A DNA stretch of 56,567 nt from Anaerolineae bacterium (GTDB lineage: Bacteria; Chloroflexota; Anaerolineae; Aggregatilineales; Phototrophicaceae). Where the stretch lies: assembly GCA_022843385.1 (NCBI GenBank), contig JALHNT010000045.1, positions 1 to 56,567 on the forward strand, given 5' to 3'. How positions within the stretch are numbered: the first letter of the stretch is position 1; each line of letters begins with the position of its first letter. Positions 1 through 8,119 of the stretch are shown here, piece after piece. The notes beneath the pieces are model-generated. The model worked only from the letters and a program-made list of their open reading frames with translations, did no database searches and was not told where the DNA came from. The translations under genes were made by a program, and so were the position numbers.

Positions 1-1416
1 CCGCACATCCACCCCGTCGTAACGCAGGTCGAGCGGTTCAGTGGCAAACGAGAGGGTAAAGGATACACCGTTACCAGCCGTATCGGTGACAATCCAGCGT
101 CCGCCCTGCAGCGTGTCGGGTACGATGTAACCCACCGAAGCGAAGAGTGACGACAGCGGTGGAATTTCCAATGGCAGCGCATCAAAATCGGTGTAGATCA
201 GGGCGGCACTGCCCGGTGTATAAATCTGTCCGCCTGTATCCACGAACTCCACCCGCCAGGTGCTGTTATCCAGCACCTCTGCACCTGCCAATACTTCATA
301 ATTCAGCAGCAGGTACTGGCTGTCGGCAGGCAAATCGGGTTGGTCAGTGACGAGCTGCGCGTCCTGTAACGTGATCGACGCATCACCCAATGGAAGCTGT
401 TCACCCACATCACCTTCCTGAAGGGTGACATTCATGCCAATGATCTGCCCATCCCGTGAGAGTTCCTGTTCGGGCGGATAGGTCGCCGTGACCAGCGTGC
501 GGGTGGCCGTTGGCAGTCCATCCTCATCGGTTTCGCCAATCAGCAGCAACACCAATCCCGGACTGACCTGCCGGAAGATGCTTGTCTCACTGCGGCGGAC
601 TTCACGGCGGTCATCAAATTCAAACCTTAGCACCGCGCCGGTATTCATCGTCAGCAGAAAGGATGCTCCTGCGCCAATGTTGTCGAAGTAAGACTCGTTC
701 TCCTCCGACCAGGGGATGCCAATCACCGGGCGCACCGACATGCCGTTGACGAAAGAAGCGGTGTCAGGATTCAGATCGAAACGCCATTCGGAAGCCTGAA
801 CGCGACGGCGCTGCACCACCCAGACACGCGGCGCATCCCCATCGGGCAGGATGACCTGCAAATTGACCGGATACGCCACTTCGCGTCCACTGTCACCGCC
901 CTGAATCACGTCATCCTGCGCTTCCAGCGCCAGCGGCGTGGGGGTCGGACTCACCAGCGGCGTCGGTGTGGGTCTGATCTCCGGTGTCGCATCCGTATCC
1001 GCTGAGGAGCGCCCACCCAGTAATCGGGTAAACATGAAGCCGAAGAACAGCAGCGCTGCCAGCCCGACTGCCAGCATGACTTTTGGAGAAGGCTTGCCAG
1101 AGGTGGGTCTGACCTCATCCTCCGGCGCATCCAGCACCACATTCTGTTGCGCCGCTTCCTGGACTCTGCCGGGAGTTCGCGCCCAGCGTGACCCCACCGG
1201 GACGAGTGCGGCTTCGTCGTAGCGTTTAAGCAGTTCGGCGGCGACCTGTCGTTCCAGTTCGTCCGAACCGACTGCCCCTACCGTGCGGACTTCGCGCTCG
1301 TAGGCGGCTTTGTAGGCACGCTGGCGATCTGTTGGCACAAGCTCCCACAGCGCGTGAAGCTCACTCAATGATAGACCGCGCAGTTCTTCTAAAGTGTGAT
1401 AACGCAGCAGGTCCAT
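1..1416 (-). CDS. Membrane-anchored protein of transfer block (C-terminus beyond window edge)
   Basis: The reading frame is open from ATG at 1416 down to the window edge (472 codons, no stop), so the gene is partial. The start overlaps the stop of the upstream gene (TAATG), which implies translational coupling. About 110 cytoplasmic residues rich in Arg/Glu precede a single membrane segment at roughly 113-131 (VMLAVGLAALLFFGF). A Thr/Pro linker with repeated PTPTP follows, then an extracytoplasmic beta-rich part with no motif that I recognise. Given the neighbours, I infer a component of a conjugative transfer or cell-surface apparatus. The family is unknown; the reading frame itself is well supported. 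Confidence 0.8.
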   Translation of the reverse strand, partial: MDLLRYHTLEELRGLSLSELHALWELVPTDRQRAYKAAYEREVRTVGAVGSDELERQVAAELLKRYDEAALVPVGSRWARTPGRVQEAAQQNVVLDAPEDEVRPTSGKPSPKVMLAVGLAALLFFGFMFTRLLGGRSSADTDATPEIRPTPTPLVSPTPTPLALEAQDDVIQGGDSGREVAYPVNLQVILPDGDAPRVWVVQRRRVQASEWRFDLNPDTASFVNGMSVRPVIGIPWSEENESYFDNIGAGASFLLTMNTGAVLRFEFDDRREVRRSETSIFRQVSPGLVLLLIGETDEDGLPTATRTLVTATYPPEQELSRDGQIIGMNVTLQEGDVGEQLPLGDASITLQDAQLVTDQPDLPADSQYLLLNYEVLAGAEVLDNSTWRVEFVDTGGQIYTPGSAALIYTDFDALPLEIPPLSSLFASVGYIVPDTLQGGRWIVTDTAGNGVSFTLSFATEPLDLRYDGVDVR

Positions 1417-4100
1417 TATGAACTCCCTCCGATCACGCTGCCGCTGCCACCGAGGGCTGCCTGCTTCCGCATCGCTTCGGTGTAGGCAGCATCGCCTTCA
1501 TCGGCTGGCGCTTCGACGGTGACATCCACCTGCGGTTCTACCGTGATGTCCGGTTCAACTTCGATCTGGGGACGCACCTCCAGCGGTGGCTGAACAGCCG
1601 TCTGTGGCACCGCCATCATGCCAAAGGCGGTGATTTCATTCGGGAGCATCTGGGCGCTGTGTTCCAGTCGATTAACTTCCTCACGGGCGTTATCGTAGGA
1701 CAGATTGCCGTCAGCCCGTACCTGCTCGACCAGTGCGGTTCGGGTCTGGTCGGTCAGATGACCATCCGGCGACGACTTGACTTCGCGCACGACCTGTTCT
1801 GCCTGATTGCCGGAAATGCCCAGTCGCAGCGCCTGATCCGCGAACAGCCCAAAACGTGACAAATCTTCCTGTACCGGCGGTTTATCACCGCCAACCGGCA
1901 TGACTCCCATCGCCCGCGCCATGCGATCCGCCACCGTTAAATGGTCAATTCCACCGCCAGCAGGCTGCCCGTTCTGGATGCGCTCCATCTGCATCCCCCG
2001 GATGACATCGCCCATGACTCCCGCAACATCGCCACCACCGGATACCTTCAACTGCCCCAGCATGACCTGCATTTGCAGACGAGCGACATTTGCCAGCGCT
2101 TCGGCGCTTTGTTCCAGCCGTGCTACCACCTGGTCGAAGCGGCTCATATCGGACTTGCCATCGCGTTCCATCATCGCGCCCAGGGTGGAGTGCGTGCCAG
2201 TGGAGGCTTTCAGCGCATCCGAGACGTGCTGCTCCATCTCCTCGCTGTTCATCTCGGCAGCATAATCACTGCGTTCCTGACGGCGGCGGGCATCGGATTT
2301 ACCTTCGCCTTCCGAGGAATCATGCAAAGGCACAGTTGCCACTGGCGTAAACATCCCGGTGCGCCGCGCTCGGGCTGGCGTGAAGCCTGCAACCATCTCG
2401 CCGTTTTCATCCTCAAACCAGTCGGCATCGTTTTGAGGACGTGCGCCGCGTTTGCGTTTGGCATCCTTCGGCAGCGTCCAGCCTTCCAGCGCTTCCCCGA
2501 CTGCTGGAACCAGCATCGGACGCGAGACCAGCCGCCCATATTCGTCGTATTCGGCTTTGGCGGGGTCACGGTCACTCAACAGCGCTGCGCCGACCAGTGG
2601 TGCCGTCGCCCGCCCAATAACGGGAATGTTCCTTGCCACCTGCCGGGTCGCCGCGCCTTCGGTGAACTGCTCGGCAGCTTCGCCTAATGCTGTCCCGCGC
2701 AAACCGGGTAGGTGTGTTAAAGTGCGGGCAGCGCCGCTCAGACTATTGAAGCCGCCGAACATCAAGCCCGCCGTTTGTGCAGTGGTCGCGCCGTTATTGA
2801 GGGCATTCGTACCTGCCAGCGCATTTGACCCCATGCTGGTCATGAGCGATGCTCCGCCCGTTGCGGCAGCGGTTGCCCCGGTCACAGCAGCCGATGTGAC
2901 CGAACCAGGTGACAGCAAGACGCTGCCGGAGACCTGACCCATCGCGTTGAACAGACGGTTGAAGCTGTTCCAGACGGCTTTGATGCCCGACCACATCGTA
3001 ATCACGATGAAGACCAGACAGATCAGCCCGATACCAATAATCGCAGCAGCACTGCCCGTCGCCGCGCCTGCCAGGAAGAAACCGATCACCAGCGCCTGAA
3101 TCAGGGCGATGATGGTGGTCTGCACGATCAGTTCAATCCACTGGTTGATAATGCTGTGGGCGATGCTCTCGGTGCGTTTGAAGAACGCGAACAGGATGGC
3201 GACCCCAAACGAGACGAAGGTAATCCCCATCGCAATCGTAATCAGCAGATGCACGATTTGCTCCACCAGCCCGAACAGCAGCAGCGGCCATGCCGTCAGC
3301 GCTCGCTGTTGCGATGAGCCTGCCATCGACACCGCAGCATCCCGTTCATCCCCGCTCAGATCATCCCATGTAATCGGCGAAACATTGTGGTCGAAGTAGT
3401 TCCCTTCCATATTCCAGTCCATCGGCACGACCGATGTACCGCCTTCGCCTGCCCAGGTCGAAGGATTAGGATTTTGCAGGTAGATGCCGCAGCCGGGGGA
3501 ATACACGGGCTGGGGATAACCCATCACGTCCTGCGCATGACCGCGCAGATACGCCATCGTTATGTCCAATCCATCAATGGGTCCGGGTCCGGTCGCACCG
3601 GGCAGGTAGACATCAAACTGGTCACACAGCACCCCTAAATCCAGATCGTTGGAATCGACCTGCGCCAGCGACGAAAAATCCCCGGCATTGTCGTCCAAGC
3701 CCTGAAGCACGCTCAGGTACATCACCTGACTGATATTCAGCCGGAAGGTGTTCATGCCCTGATAGAAGCTGGGACCAATAGTGAAAAACAGCACCCCGGC
3801 GACATACCACATGATGGCACTGCGCGGCGCGACGACATCCAACCGGATGAATGCCGCCAGCAGGTAGGTGATCCCCAGCACCAGCAGCGCGACGACAAAC
3901 ACCACACCGATGGCCAGACTCAGACTGTCGTTGGTCTGCGCGATGATCGGCATGAAGGCGTTTTCAATCAGCCACTGGTTCACCAGCTTGATGGTGTAGC
4001 CCGCCATCAGCACAGCTTCTTGCAGGCTCCAGTGAACCCCGGCGATCAGGACGATCACGCTGTAGAACAGTTCATCAATCATCCGTGCAAAATCAGGCAT
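1416..4100 (-). CDS. Polytopic VirB6/TrbL-like conjugal transfer protein
   Basis: 894 residues. Hydrophobic segments occur near residues 10-30, 60-85, 92-110, 275-300, 305-320, 330-350 and 355-380. A long Gly/Ala/Ser-rich stretch (about 390-500) and a hydrophilic, Glu/Gln-rich cytoplasmic tail follow. This layout (clustered membrane helices, Gly/Ala-rich connector, large soluble tail) is that of VirB6/TrbL proteins, which form the inner-membrane core of type IV secretion channels. No sequence motif proves it. ATG at 4100 is preceded by AAGGAGGAG about 4 bases upstream. It sits in a minus-strand operon with genes at 4110-6023 and 1-1416. Function is inferred from architecture and from the mobile-element neighbours. 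Confidence 0.6.
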   Translation of the reverse strand: MPDFARMIDELFYSVIVLIAGVHWSLQEAVLMAGYTIKLVNQWLIENAFMPIIAQTNDSLSLAIGVVFVVALLVLGITYLLAAFIRLDVVAPRSAIMWYVAGVLFFTIGPSFYQGMNTFRLNISQVMYLSVLQGLDDNAGDFSSLAQVDSNDLDLGVLCDQFDVYLPGATGPGPIDGLDITMAYLRGHAQDVMGYPQPVYSPGCGIYLQNPNPSTWAGEGGTSVVPMDWNMEGNYFDHNVSPITWDDLSGDERDAAVSMAGSSQQRALTAWPLLLFGLVEQIVHLLITIAMGITFVSFGVAILFAFFKRTESIAHSIINQWIELIVQTTIIALIQALVIGFFLAGAATGSAAAIIGIGLICLVFIVITMWSGIKAVWNSFNRLFNAMGQVSGSVLLSPGSVTSAAVTGATAAATGGASLMTSMGSNALAGTNALNNGATTAQTAGLMFGGFNSLSGAARTLTHLPGLRGTALGEAAEQFTEGAATRQVARNIPVIGRATAPLVGAALLSDRDPAKAEYDEYGRLVSRPMLVPAVGEALEGWTLPKDAKRKRGARPQNDADWFEDENGEMVAGFTPARARRTGMFTPVATVPLHDSSEGEGKSDARRRQERSDYAAEMNSEEMEQHVSDALKASTGTHSTLGAMMERDGKSDMSRFDQVVARLEQSAEALANVARLQMQVMLGQLKVSGGGDVAGVMGDVIRGMQMERIQNGQPAGGGIDHLTVADRMARAMGVMPVGGDKPPVQEDLSRFGLFADQALRLGISGNQAEQVVREVKSSPDGHLTDQTRTALVEQVRADGNLSYDNAREEVNRLEHSAQMLPNEITAFGMMAVPQTAVQPPLEVRPQIEVEPDITVEPQVDVTVEAPADEGDAAYTEAMRKQAALGGSGSVIGGSS

Positions 4101-4109
4101 TTCTCCTCC

Positions 4110-4787
4110 TTAATCGGCGACATCGCCGGAGCAGTAGGGATTGGCGGCATTGACCCAGGTGATGCGGTTGCCGCTCTCCCCATCCAGCAGGTAGGCGAAT
4201 TGATTTACGCTCCCGGCGGGAATGTAGGCTGCCAGACGATACGTGCGCGTCGAACCGGGTGTAAGCGGGTCATAGTTCTCATTGGTAAAGCCCGCCGCCG
4301 CCATCGCCGCTTCGGATGCCTGCCACGTTCCGGTCTGTTCGCCGCTGGCGGTGTTGATGCGGGTGATGACCATCAGCGCGACGGGGATGGTTTCGTAAGT
4401 TGCACTCCCCAGATTGCGGATTTCCAGCCGCCACATCACCAGATTACGCGACCCGGCGGGCTGACTTTGCACATTTTGCAGCCGGAAACGCAGACGCAGC
4501 GGCGCGCCGGACTGCCCGACCAAGACGGCATCCCCTACATAAAAATCCTGCGGCGGGGTGATGGTGTAAGGAGTGGGCGGCGGCGGCAGCGTCGGCATCG
4601 GTGTGCCTGCCAGGGTGGTCGCCGTTGCCTGCGGCACTGCTGTTGGGCAGGTGTAGGAGGCGGTATCGGTCACAAGCGTCCCGCACGCCAATGCTGCAAA
4701 GAGCAGCATGACCGGCGCGACCAGCAGATAGATCGAGCGCAGCAGCATGGAACGCTGCACCTGCACCAGAGACAGTTCATTATTCAT
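4110..4787 (-). CDS. Exported or anchored hypothetical protein
   Basis: 225 residues from ATG 4787. This start is preferred over ATG 4802 because GAGGA lies 8-9 bases before it, and the 4802 start would abut the upstream stop. A hydrophobic N-terminus (about residues 15-38, ending LLFAALACG) could be a signal anchor or an imperfect lipoprotein signal. A Thr/Pro-rich spacer follows, then a beta-rich domain of about 150 residues resembling the immunoglobulin-like fold of exported accessory proteins (FYVGDAVLVG, WRLEIRNLG). I do not recognise the family. It lies between the transfer protein at 1416-4100 and the anchored protein at 4803-6023 and is probably co-transcribed with both. Confidence 0.7.
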   Translation of the reverse strand: MNNELSLVQVQRSMLLRSIYLLVAPVMLLFAALACGTLVTDTASYTCPTAVPQATATTLAGTPMPTLPPPPTPYTITPPQDFYVGDAVLVGQSGAPLRLRFRLQNVQSQPAGSRNLVMWRLEIRNLGSATYETIPVALMVITRINTASGEQTGTWQASEAAMAAAGFTNENYDPLTPGSTRTYRLAAYIPAGSVNQFAYLLDGESGNRITWVNAANPYCSGDVAD

Positions 4788-4802
4788 TACAGTTGTCCTC
4801 AT

Positions 4803-6023
4803 TTAAGGAATCAGACCGGGTTGGTTGCCGGGGGTGAGCAGCAGCGTGAAACGCACGTTGCCTCCGCGCCGACTGTTGGGAAGCTGCCAGACCTTGCCAA
4901 AATACGGCACGACCACCCGCGCCTGAGCGGAAGTCACCACCTGCAATTGGGCAAAGCCGCTGCTGTCGGTGAATGCCTGCGCGATGACGCGGTTCGTCCC
5001 GACTTCCACCACCCGCACCGAGATACCGGACACGCCTTCCGCCGGATCGACGGCACGGTTGCCGTTTTCGTCGTAGGCAATGACGACTGAAACGGTGACT
5101 AAACTGGGTGGAATGGGGGTTGTGGTAGGCTGCACCGTCGGCGGCGCACCAACCAGCTCCACGCCTGCGGCTGGCAGCGGCTGTGGGGTTGGTGTATAAG
5201 TCTCGGCAGGTGGCGGAATAATGAGGGTGTTGGCTGTGCCACGAAAAACCTGCACGGCATCCAGCGCCAGCACGTAGCCTTCGCTCTGTGGGTTGCGCTC
5301 CTGGGCGCTGCGTAGTTCCAGCGTGTGCGTCCCGCTTCCGACGGTATAGATCCGTGTGCCGGGAAATGCCAATTCCGGCGCATAGGCATCTACCGTGTCG
5401 ATGACCATCCCATCCACGACCACCTGAAAGATGCCCATGTTACGGGCGGCGACGTAGCGGATTCGCAGTCCTTCGCCTTCAAAGCTGAAGCTGGCGTAAC
5501 TTTGCACGTTCTCGCTGCGGTGATACTGTCCCCGACTGGCATTTGTATGAAGACGCGGTTCCCAGGGGGTGCTGTACTGCACGGCAGGATTATCCGACTC
5601 GAAACTGTACCAGCCTTCATAAGGCGGTGGTTCATGGGTTGCATCCGAGAGCGGTTCGATGGGTTGGGGCGGCGCGGACAGCAGGATTGTCCCGAAGGGA
5701 AAGTCCGTTGCTGTGGGTGGCACATAAACACCGGGCATGACCGCGCTGATTTCGACCACCCGTGTCGAGAGTGTCGGGGTCAGGGTTGGCGTGAAGGTCG
5801 CAGTCGCCGTTGGGGTGTAGGTGGGGGTCAGCGTTGCCGTCGCAGTGGGTGTGTCTGTCGCCGCTGGTGTGCGCGTTGGGGTATGGGATGGAGTCAGCGA
5901 AGGCAGTACCATTAGCGTTGGCAGCGCCGTCGTTGCCTGATCGCGCCGTTCAAATAACAGGTAAAAGACCATGCCCCACATCACTAGGCACAGCACCGCC
6001 AGAATCAACACAAAACGCCGCAT
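4803..6023 (-). CDS. Anchored surface protein with carbohydrate-binding-like and SdrD/Cna-B-like domains
   Basis: 406 residues. One membrane segment at about 5-24 (LILAVLCLVMWGMVFYLLF) is followed by a Thr/Pro-rich stalk to about residue 95. Residues about 130-260 look like a jelly-roll, carbohydrate-binding-module type domain (FEGEGLRIRY, VVVDGMVIDT, SGTHTLELR, YVLALDAVQVFRG). Residues about 305-400 resemble an SdrD/Cna-B repeat, with DENGNRAVDPAEGVSGI matching the usual Asp/Asn-rich opening and a closing FTLLLTP strand. It is likely the first gene of the minus-strand transfer operon, with a short palindrome at 6080-6093 upstream. A role in cell-cell contact or wall binding is inference from the domains. 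Confidence 0.7.
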   Translation of the reverse strand: MRRFVLILAVLCLVMWGMVFYLLFERRDQATTALPTLMVLPSLTPSHTPTRTPAATDTPTATATLTPTYTPTATATFTPTLTPTLSTRVVEISAVMPGVYVPPTATDFPFGTILLSAPPQPIEPLSDATHEPPPYEGWYSFESDNPAVQYSTPWEPRLHTNASRGQYHRSENVQSYASFSFEGEGLRIRYVAARNMGIFQVVVDGMVIDTVDAYAPELAFPGTRIYTVGSGTHTLELRSAQERNPQSEGYVLALDAVQVFRGTANTLIIPPPAETYTPTPQPLPAAGVELVGAPPTVQPTTTPIPPSLVTVSVVIAYDENGNRAVDPAEGVSGISVRVVEVGTNRVIAQAFTDSSGFAQLQVVTSAQARVVVPYFGKVWQLPNSRRGGNVRFTLLLTPGNQPGLIP

Positions 6024-6079
6024 CCCTCACCTCCGTCTCTCACTGAGACTCAGCGTAACAAAAGCGGCGTGTCCAACCC

Positions 6080-6093
6080 GTGTAGAATTACAC
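6080..6093. promoter_or_regulatory. Palindrome upstream of the transfer operon
   Basis: GTGTA-GAAT-TACAC is a perfect 5-bp inverted repeat lying 57 bases upstream of the start codon at 6023, where an operator or promoter would be expected. On the minus strand TTGTCA and TGTAAT are spaced by about 18 bases across this area and could be a promoter. Only position and symmetry support the call. Confidence 0.3.
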
Positions 6094-6136
6094 TTTTAGC
6101 CCGTCAATTTTGACAAATCGCGCGGAAAAATTACCA

Positions 6137-6778
6137 TCAGGCTTCCGTCGGGGCAAATCCCTCAGCCACTGCCCGGCTGATGAGATGTTCGTTGGTGGTC
6201 GCGCCAAAGCGCTGTTTTAACTTATAGCGCAGGAAGTAAGCGCGGCGCATGGGAATATCCATCTGGCGGGCGATGTCAGCGATGTGTAGTCCTTGCATCA
6301 GCAGCCGCAGCACAGCGCGGGCTTCGGTATTCAACTGCCAGTCGCGCAGCGGCGACTGCATCGCTAACAGATAGGCACTGTTGGCGGTTGGGGAAAGATA
6401 GGGGCGATTTTGCACGACTGCGCCAATGGCGGGCAGCAGATGATCTTTCAGGTCGTCCCCTTCAAAGAGGTACGCCAGTACACCGCAGGCAAACAAATCC
6501 CGGATCAGCAGCCCTTCAGACAGCCCGCCCAGGATCATCAGCCGTGATTGCGGTGTGACATGTTTGAGCCGCTCAACCAGCGCCAGCACATCCACCAGCG
6601 TGTCAAGCTGCTCATTGAGAATGATGACTTCCGGGCGCATTTGCTTGCAGGTTTCCAGCAGTTCGCTGGCGCTGCGGACGGTTGCCACCACCTCGCAGGC
6701 AGGATTGTCTTTCAGGATCGTCTGGATGCCAACCAGCATCAGGTCGGCTTCATCCGCGATGAGGATACGTCGTTTCAT
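6137..6778 (-). CDS. NarL/FixJ-type regulator with pseudo-receiver domain
   Basis: 213 residues. The N-terminal 120 residues have the receiver fold, and a LuxR-like helix-turn-helix follows (about 150-205; EARAVLRLLMQGLHIADIARQ). The phospho-acceptor position reads VIILN55EQ, with Asn in place of Asp, and the acidic pair is D9-E10. Phosphorylation is therefore unlikely, and the protein probably works as an atypical constitutive or ligand-gated regulator. The HTH is divergent but keeps the IADIARQMDI core. No kinase gene is adjacent. Oppositely oriented 22-bp repeats (6837-6902) lie just upstream of its start. It probably controls the mobile element; its targets are unknown. Confidence 0.8.
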   Translation of the reverse strand: MKRRILIADEADLMLVGIQTILKDNPACEVVATVRSASELLETCKQMRPEVIILNEQLDTLVDVLALVERLKHVTPQSRLMILGGLSEGLLIRDLFACGVLAYLFEGDDLKDHLLPAIGAVVQNRPYLSPTANSAYLLAMQSPLRDWQLNTEARAVLRLLMQGLHIADIARQMDIPMRRAYFLRYKLKQRFGATTNEHLISRAVAEGFAPTEA

Positions 6779-6836
6779 GTCCTTGCCCTTGTCCCATCCA
6801 ACGCTGTATTTTCAGCCTAGCATAAAAGCGCTTGCG

Positions 6837-6902
6837 GGTGGGCGAGAAAATGGGACAACCGGCGCGAGAATTTGGGACAATCGCGCCGGGAATTTTCTCA
6901 GG
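6837..6902 (-). repeat. 22-bp repeats, minus orientation (two good copies plus one degenerate)
   Basis: On the minus strand two units start at 6880 and 6858, exactly 22 bp apart. Both read TTGTCCCA(A/T)(A/T)TTCTCGC, the same consensus as the five-unit array at 7758-7867. A third, degenerate unit (start 6902) keeps AAAATTCCCG at positions 7-16. The array lies between the two minus-strand regulators, immediately upstream of the gene at 6137-6778, and points in that gene's direction of transcription. It could be an operator or part of an iteron origin. Confidence 0.75.
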
Positions 6903-6956
6903 CTCATGTAATTTTTACAATCGCAGGCGAAGGTTAAATAAAGGCGAAAAATCGGG

Positions 6957-7589
6957 TCACTCTTTACGTTCGAGCAGTCCCTGCTTGCGGGCGGCATCCA
7001 CCAGACTGTCATTGTTGCCAACACCTAATTGTTTCTTCAATTTGGCGCGTGAGCGGTAAACGGTCTTACTGGAAATCCCCAACCGCTGACCAATCTCTTT
7101 GACAGGCAGTTCCAGTTCTAGCAGTCGCAGGACATCCCAGTCCTGACTGTCCAGGGTTGGTGGCGAACTGCTGTTCATGATTTTGAAGGCATCCGGCGAG
7201 ATAAACGGATACCCGCCGCTGATGAGCTGTAATGCCTTGAGTAACTGCTCCTGCACATCGCCATTCTTAAGGATGAAACTGGCATTGCCCCGCCGCATCA
7301 CCCCCTGGATATACTCGCGGTTGCGCCGCTGGCTCAGGATGATGAGTCCCATCTCGGGGTACTGCTGGTGGCAGGTAGTTGCTAACAGAATTACTTCATT
7401 GGGATGAACGGTCTGGTCATCCAGAATGATGACATCCGCTGCCTGCTCCTTGAGACATGGGGCAACCTCACGGACATGGACCAGGGTGGTGGTCACTTGA
7501 AAAGGGTCGCCAGCGTCGCTGACAATCCCCTCCACTCCCTTGCGGGTAATATCGTTACGGTCAATCACGACCACTCGGACGGGTTTCAT
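6957..7589 (-). CDS. NarL/FixJ-type response regulator, orphan
   Basis: 210 residues. The receiver domain (1-120) has D10, probable phospho-acceptor D57 (VIILD57D), and K108 in FILKNG, so unlike its neighbour at 6137 it keeps the catalytic set. A C-terminal LuxR-type HTH spans about 145-205 (WDVLRLLELELPVKEIGQRLGISSKTVYR). ATG 7589 is preceded by AAGGAGGT about 10 bases upstream. No histidine kinase is adjacent. The divergent intergenic region to the replication block at 7925 carries the 22-bp repeat array, so this protein or its paralogue is one candidate for binding it. That link is inference. Confidence 0.85.
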   Translation of the reverse strand: MKPVRVVVIDRNDITRKGVEGIVSDAGDPFQVTTTLVHVREVAPCLKEQAADVIILDDQTVHPNEVILLATTCHQQYPEMGLIILSQRRNREYIQGVMRRGNASFILKNGDVQEQLLKALQLISGGYPFISPDAFKIMNSSSPPTLDSQDWDVLRLLELELPVKEIGQRLGISSKTVYRSRAKLKKQLGVGNNDSLVDAARKQGLLERKE

Positions 7590-7757
7590 TTTATGCTATA
7601 CCTCCTTGCGACCGCGCCGAGGGTCGCTCACTGAACGAAAATTGCGAACCGATGTTCTATACTCAATTTTCTATGATATTACAAATTCCAAACGATGCAA
7701 CCATAAAAAGATTGAACCACCTACGAAAATAGTAGGAAGTTGGTTTGTCTTGCCCCT
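7590..7757. other. Divergent intergenic region ahead of the repeat array
   Basis: This is the left part of a 335-bp gene-free stretch (7590-7924) between the orphan regulator and the replication block. It is AT-rich around 7660-7740. It contains an imperfect inverted repeat, CCTAC-gaaaata-GTAGG, near 7720-7736, flanked by AACCA and TTGGTT. No coding potential is apparent. AT-richness beside tandem repeats is typical of replication origins and also of divergent promoters. Confidence 0.5.
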
Positions 7758-7867
7758 TTGTCCAAAATTCCCGATCCAGTTGTCCATTTTTCTCACCGCT
7801 TTTGTCCTATTTTCCCACAGCATTTGTCCCATTTTCTCACGTAGATTGTCTACTTTTCTCGCACACA
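7758..7867 (+). repeat. Five tandem 22-bp iteron-like repeats
   Basis: TTGTCC/T starts at 7758, 7780, 7802, 7824 and 7846, a strict 22-bp period, with consensus TTGTCCnATTTTCTCAC followed by about five variable bases. A degenerate sixth unit in the same phase begins at 7868 (TCTAC.TTTT kept). Twenty-two bp is two helical turns, so bound proteins would lie on one face. The array ends 57 bp before the ribbon-helix-helix gene and primase block. Direct repeats of this length beside replication genes are characteristic of iteron origins; a multi-copy operator is the alternative. Confidence 0.85.
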
Positions 7868-7924
7868 AGTTCTACGTTTTCACTTATCCTGAAAACATCA
7901 AGCCGACGAAAGGAAACGAGCGTG

Positions 7925-8119
7925 ATGGATCAGGATACTTTTTCGGAACGGGTCGCGTTCCGGCTGACAGCAGCGACGCGGCGCAAACTGGAGCAGTGGG
8001 CAAAAGAGCAGCATCGCCCACTTGCTAACCTCATTTTTATACTGGTGGTGCAGGCGCTGGAGGCGGAAGAGCAGCGGCGCGGACAGCCTTTTGCAGTACA
8101 GGAGCGTGAAACTTTATGA
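7925..8119 (+). CDS. Small ribbon-helix-helix (CopG/Arc-like) protein
   Basis: 64 residues from ATG 7925, with AAAGGAAA 10-12 bases upstream. A longer open frame runs upstream through the repeat array but has no protein-like composition. The sequence RVAFRLTAATRRKLEQWAKEQ then PLANLIFILVVQALE has the beta strand, helix, turn, helix pattern of RHH DNA-binding proteins. Such proteins commonly repress plasmid replication or partition genes. It is the first gene after the 22-bp array and overlaps the next gene by 4 bp (ATGA). It may autoregulate the block; which site it binds cannot be read from the sequence. Confidence 0.7.
   Translation: MDQDTFSERVAFRLTAATRRKLEQWAKEQHRPLANLIFILVVQALEAEEQRRGQPFAVQERETL

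Noticed and set aside
6837..7867. CRISPR array
   Set aside because: The 22-bp units are contiguous, without spacers between identical repeats, and no cas genes are present.
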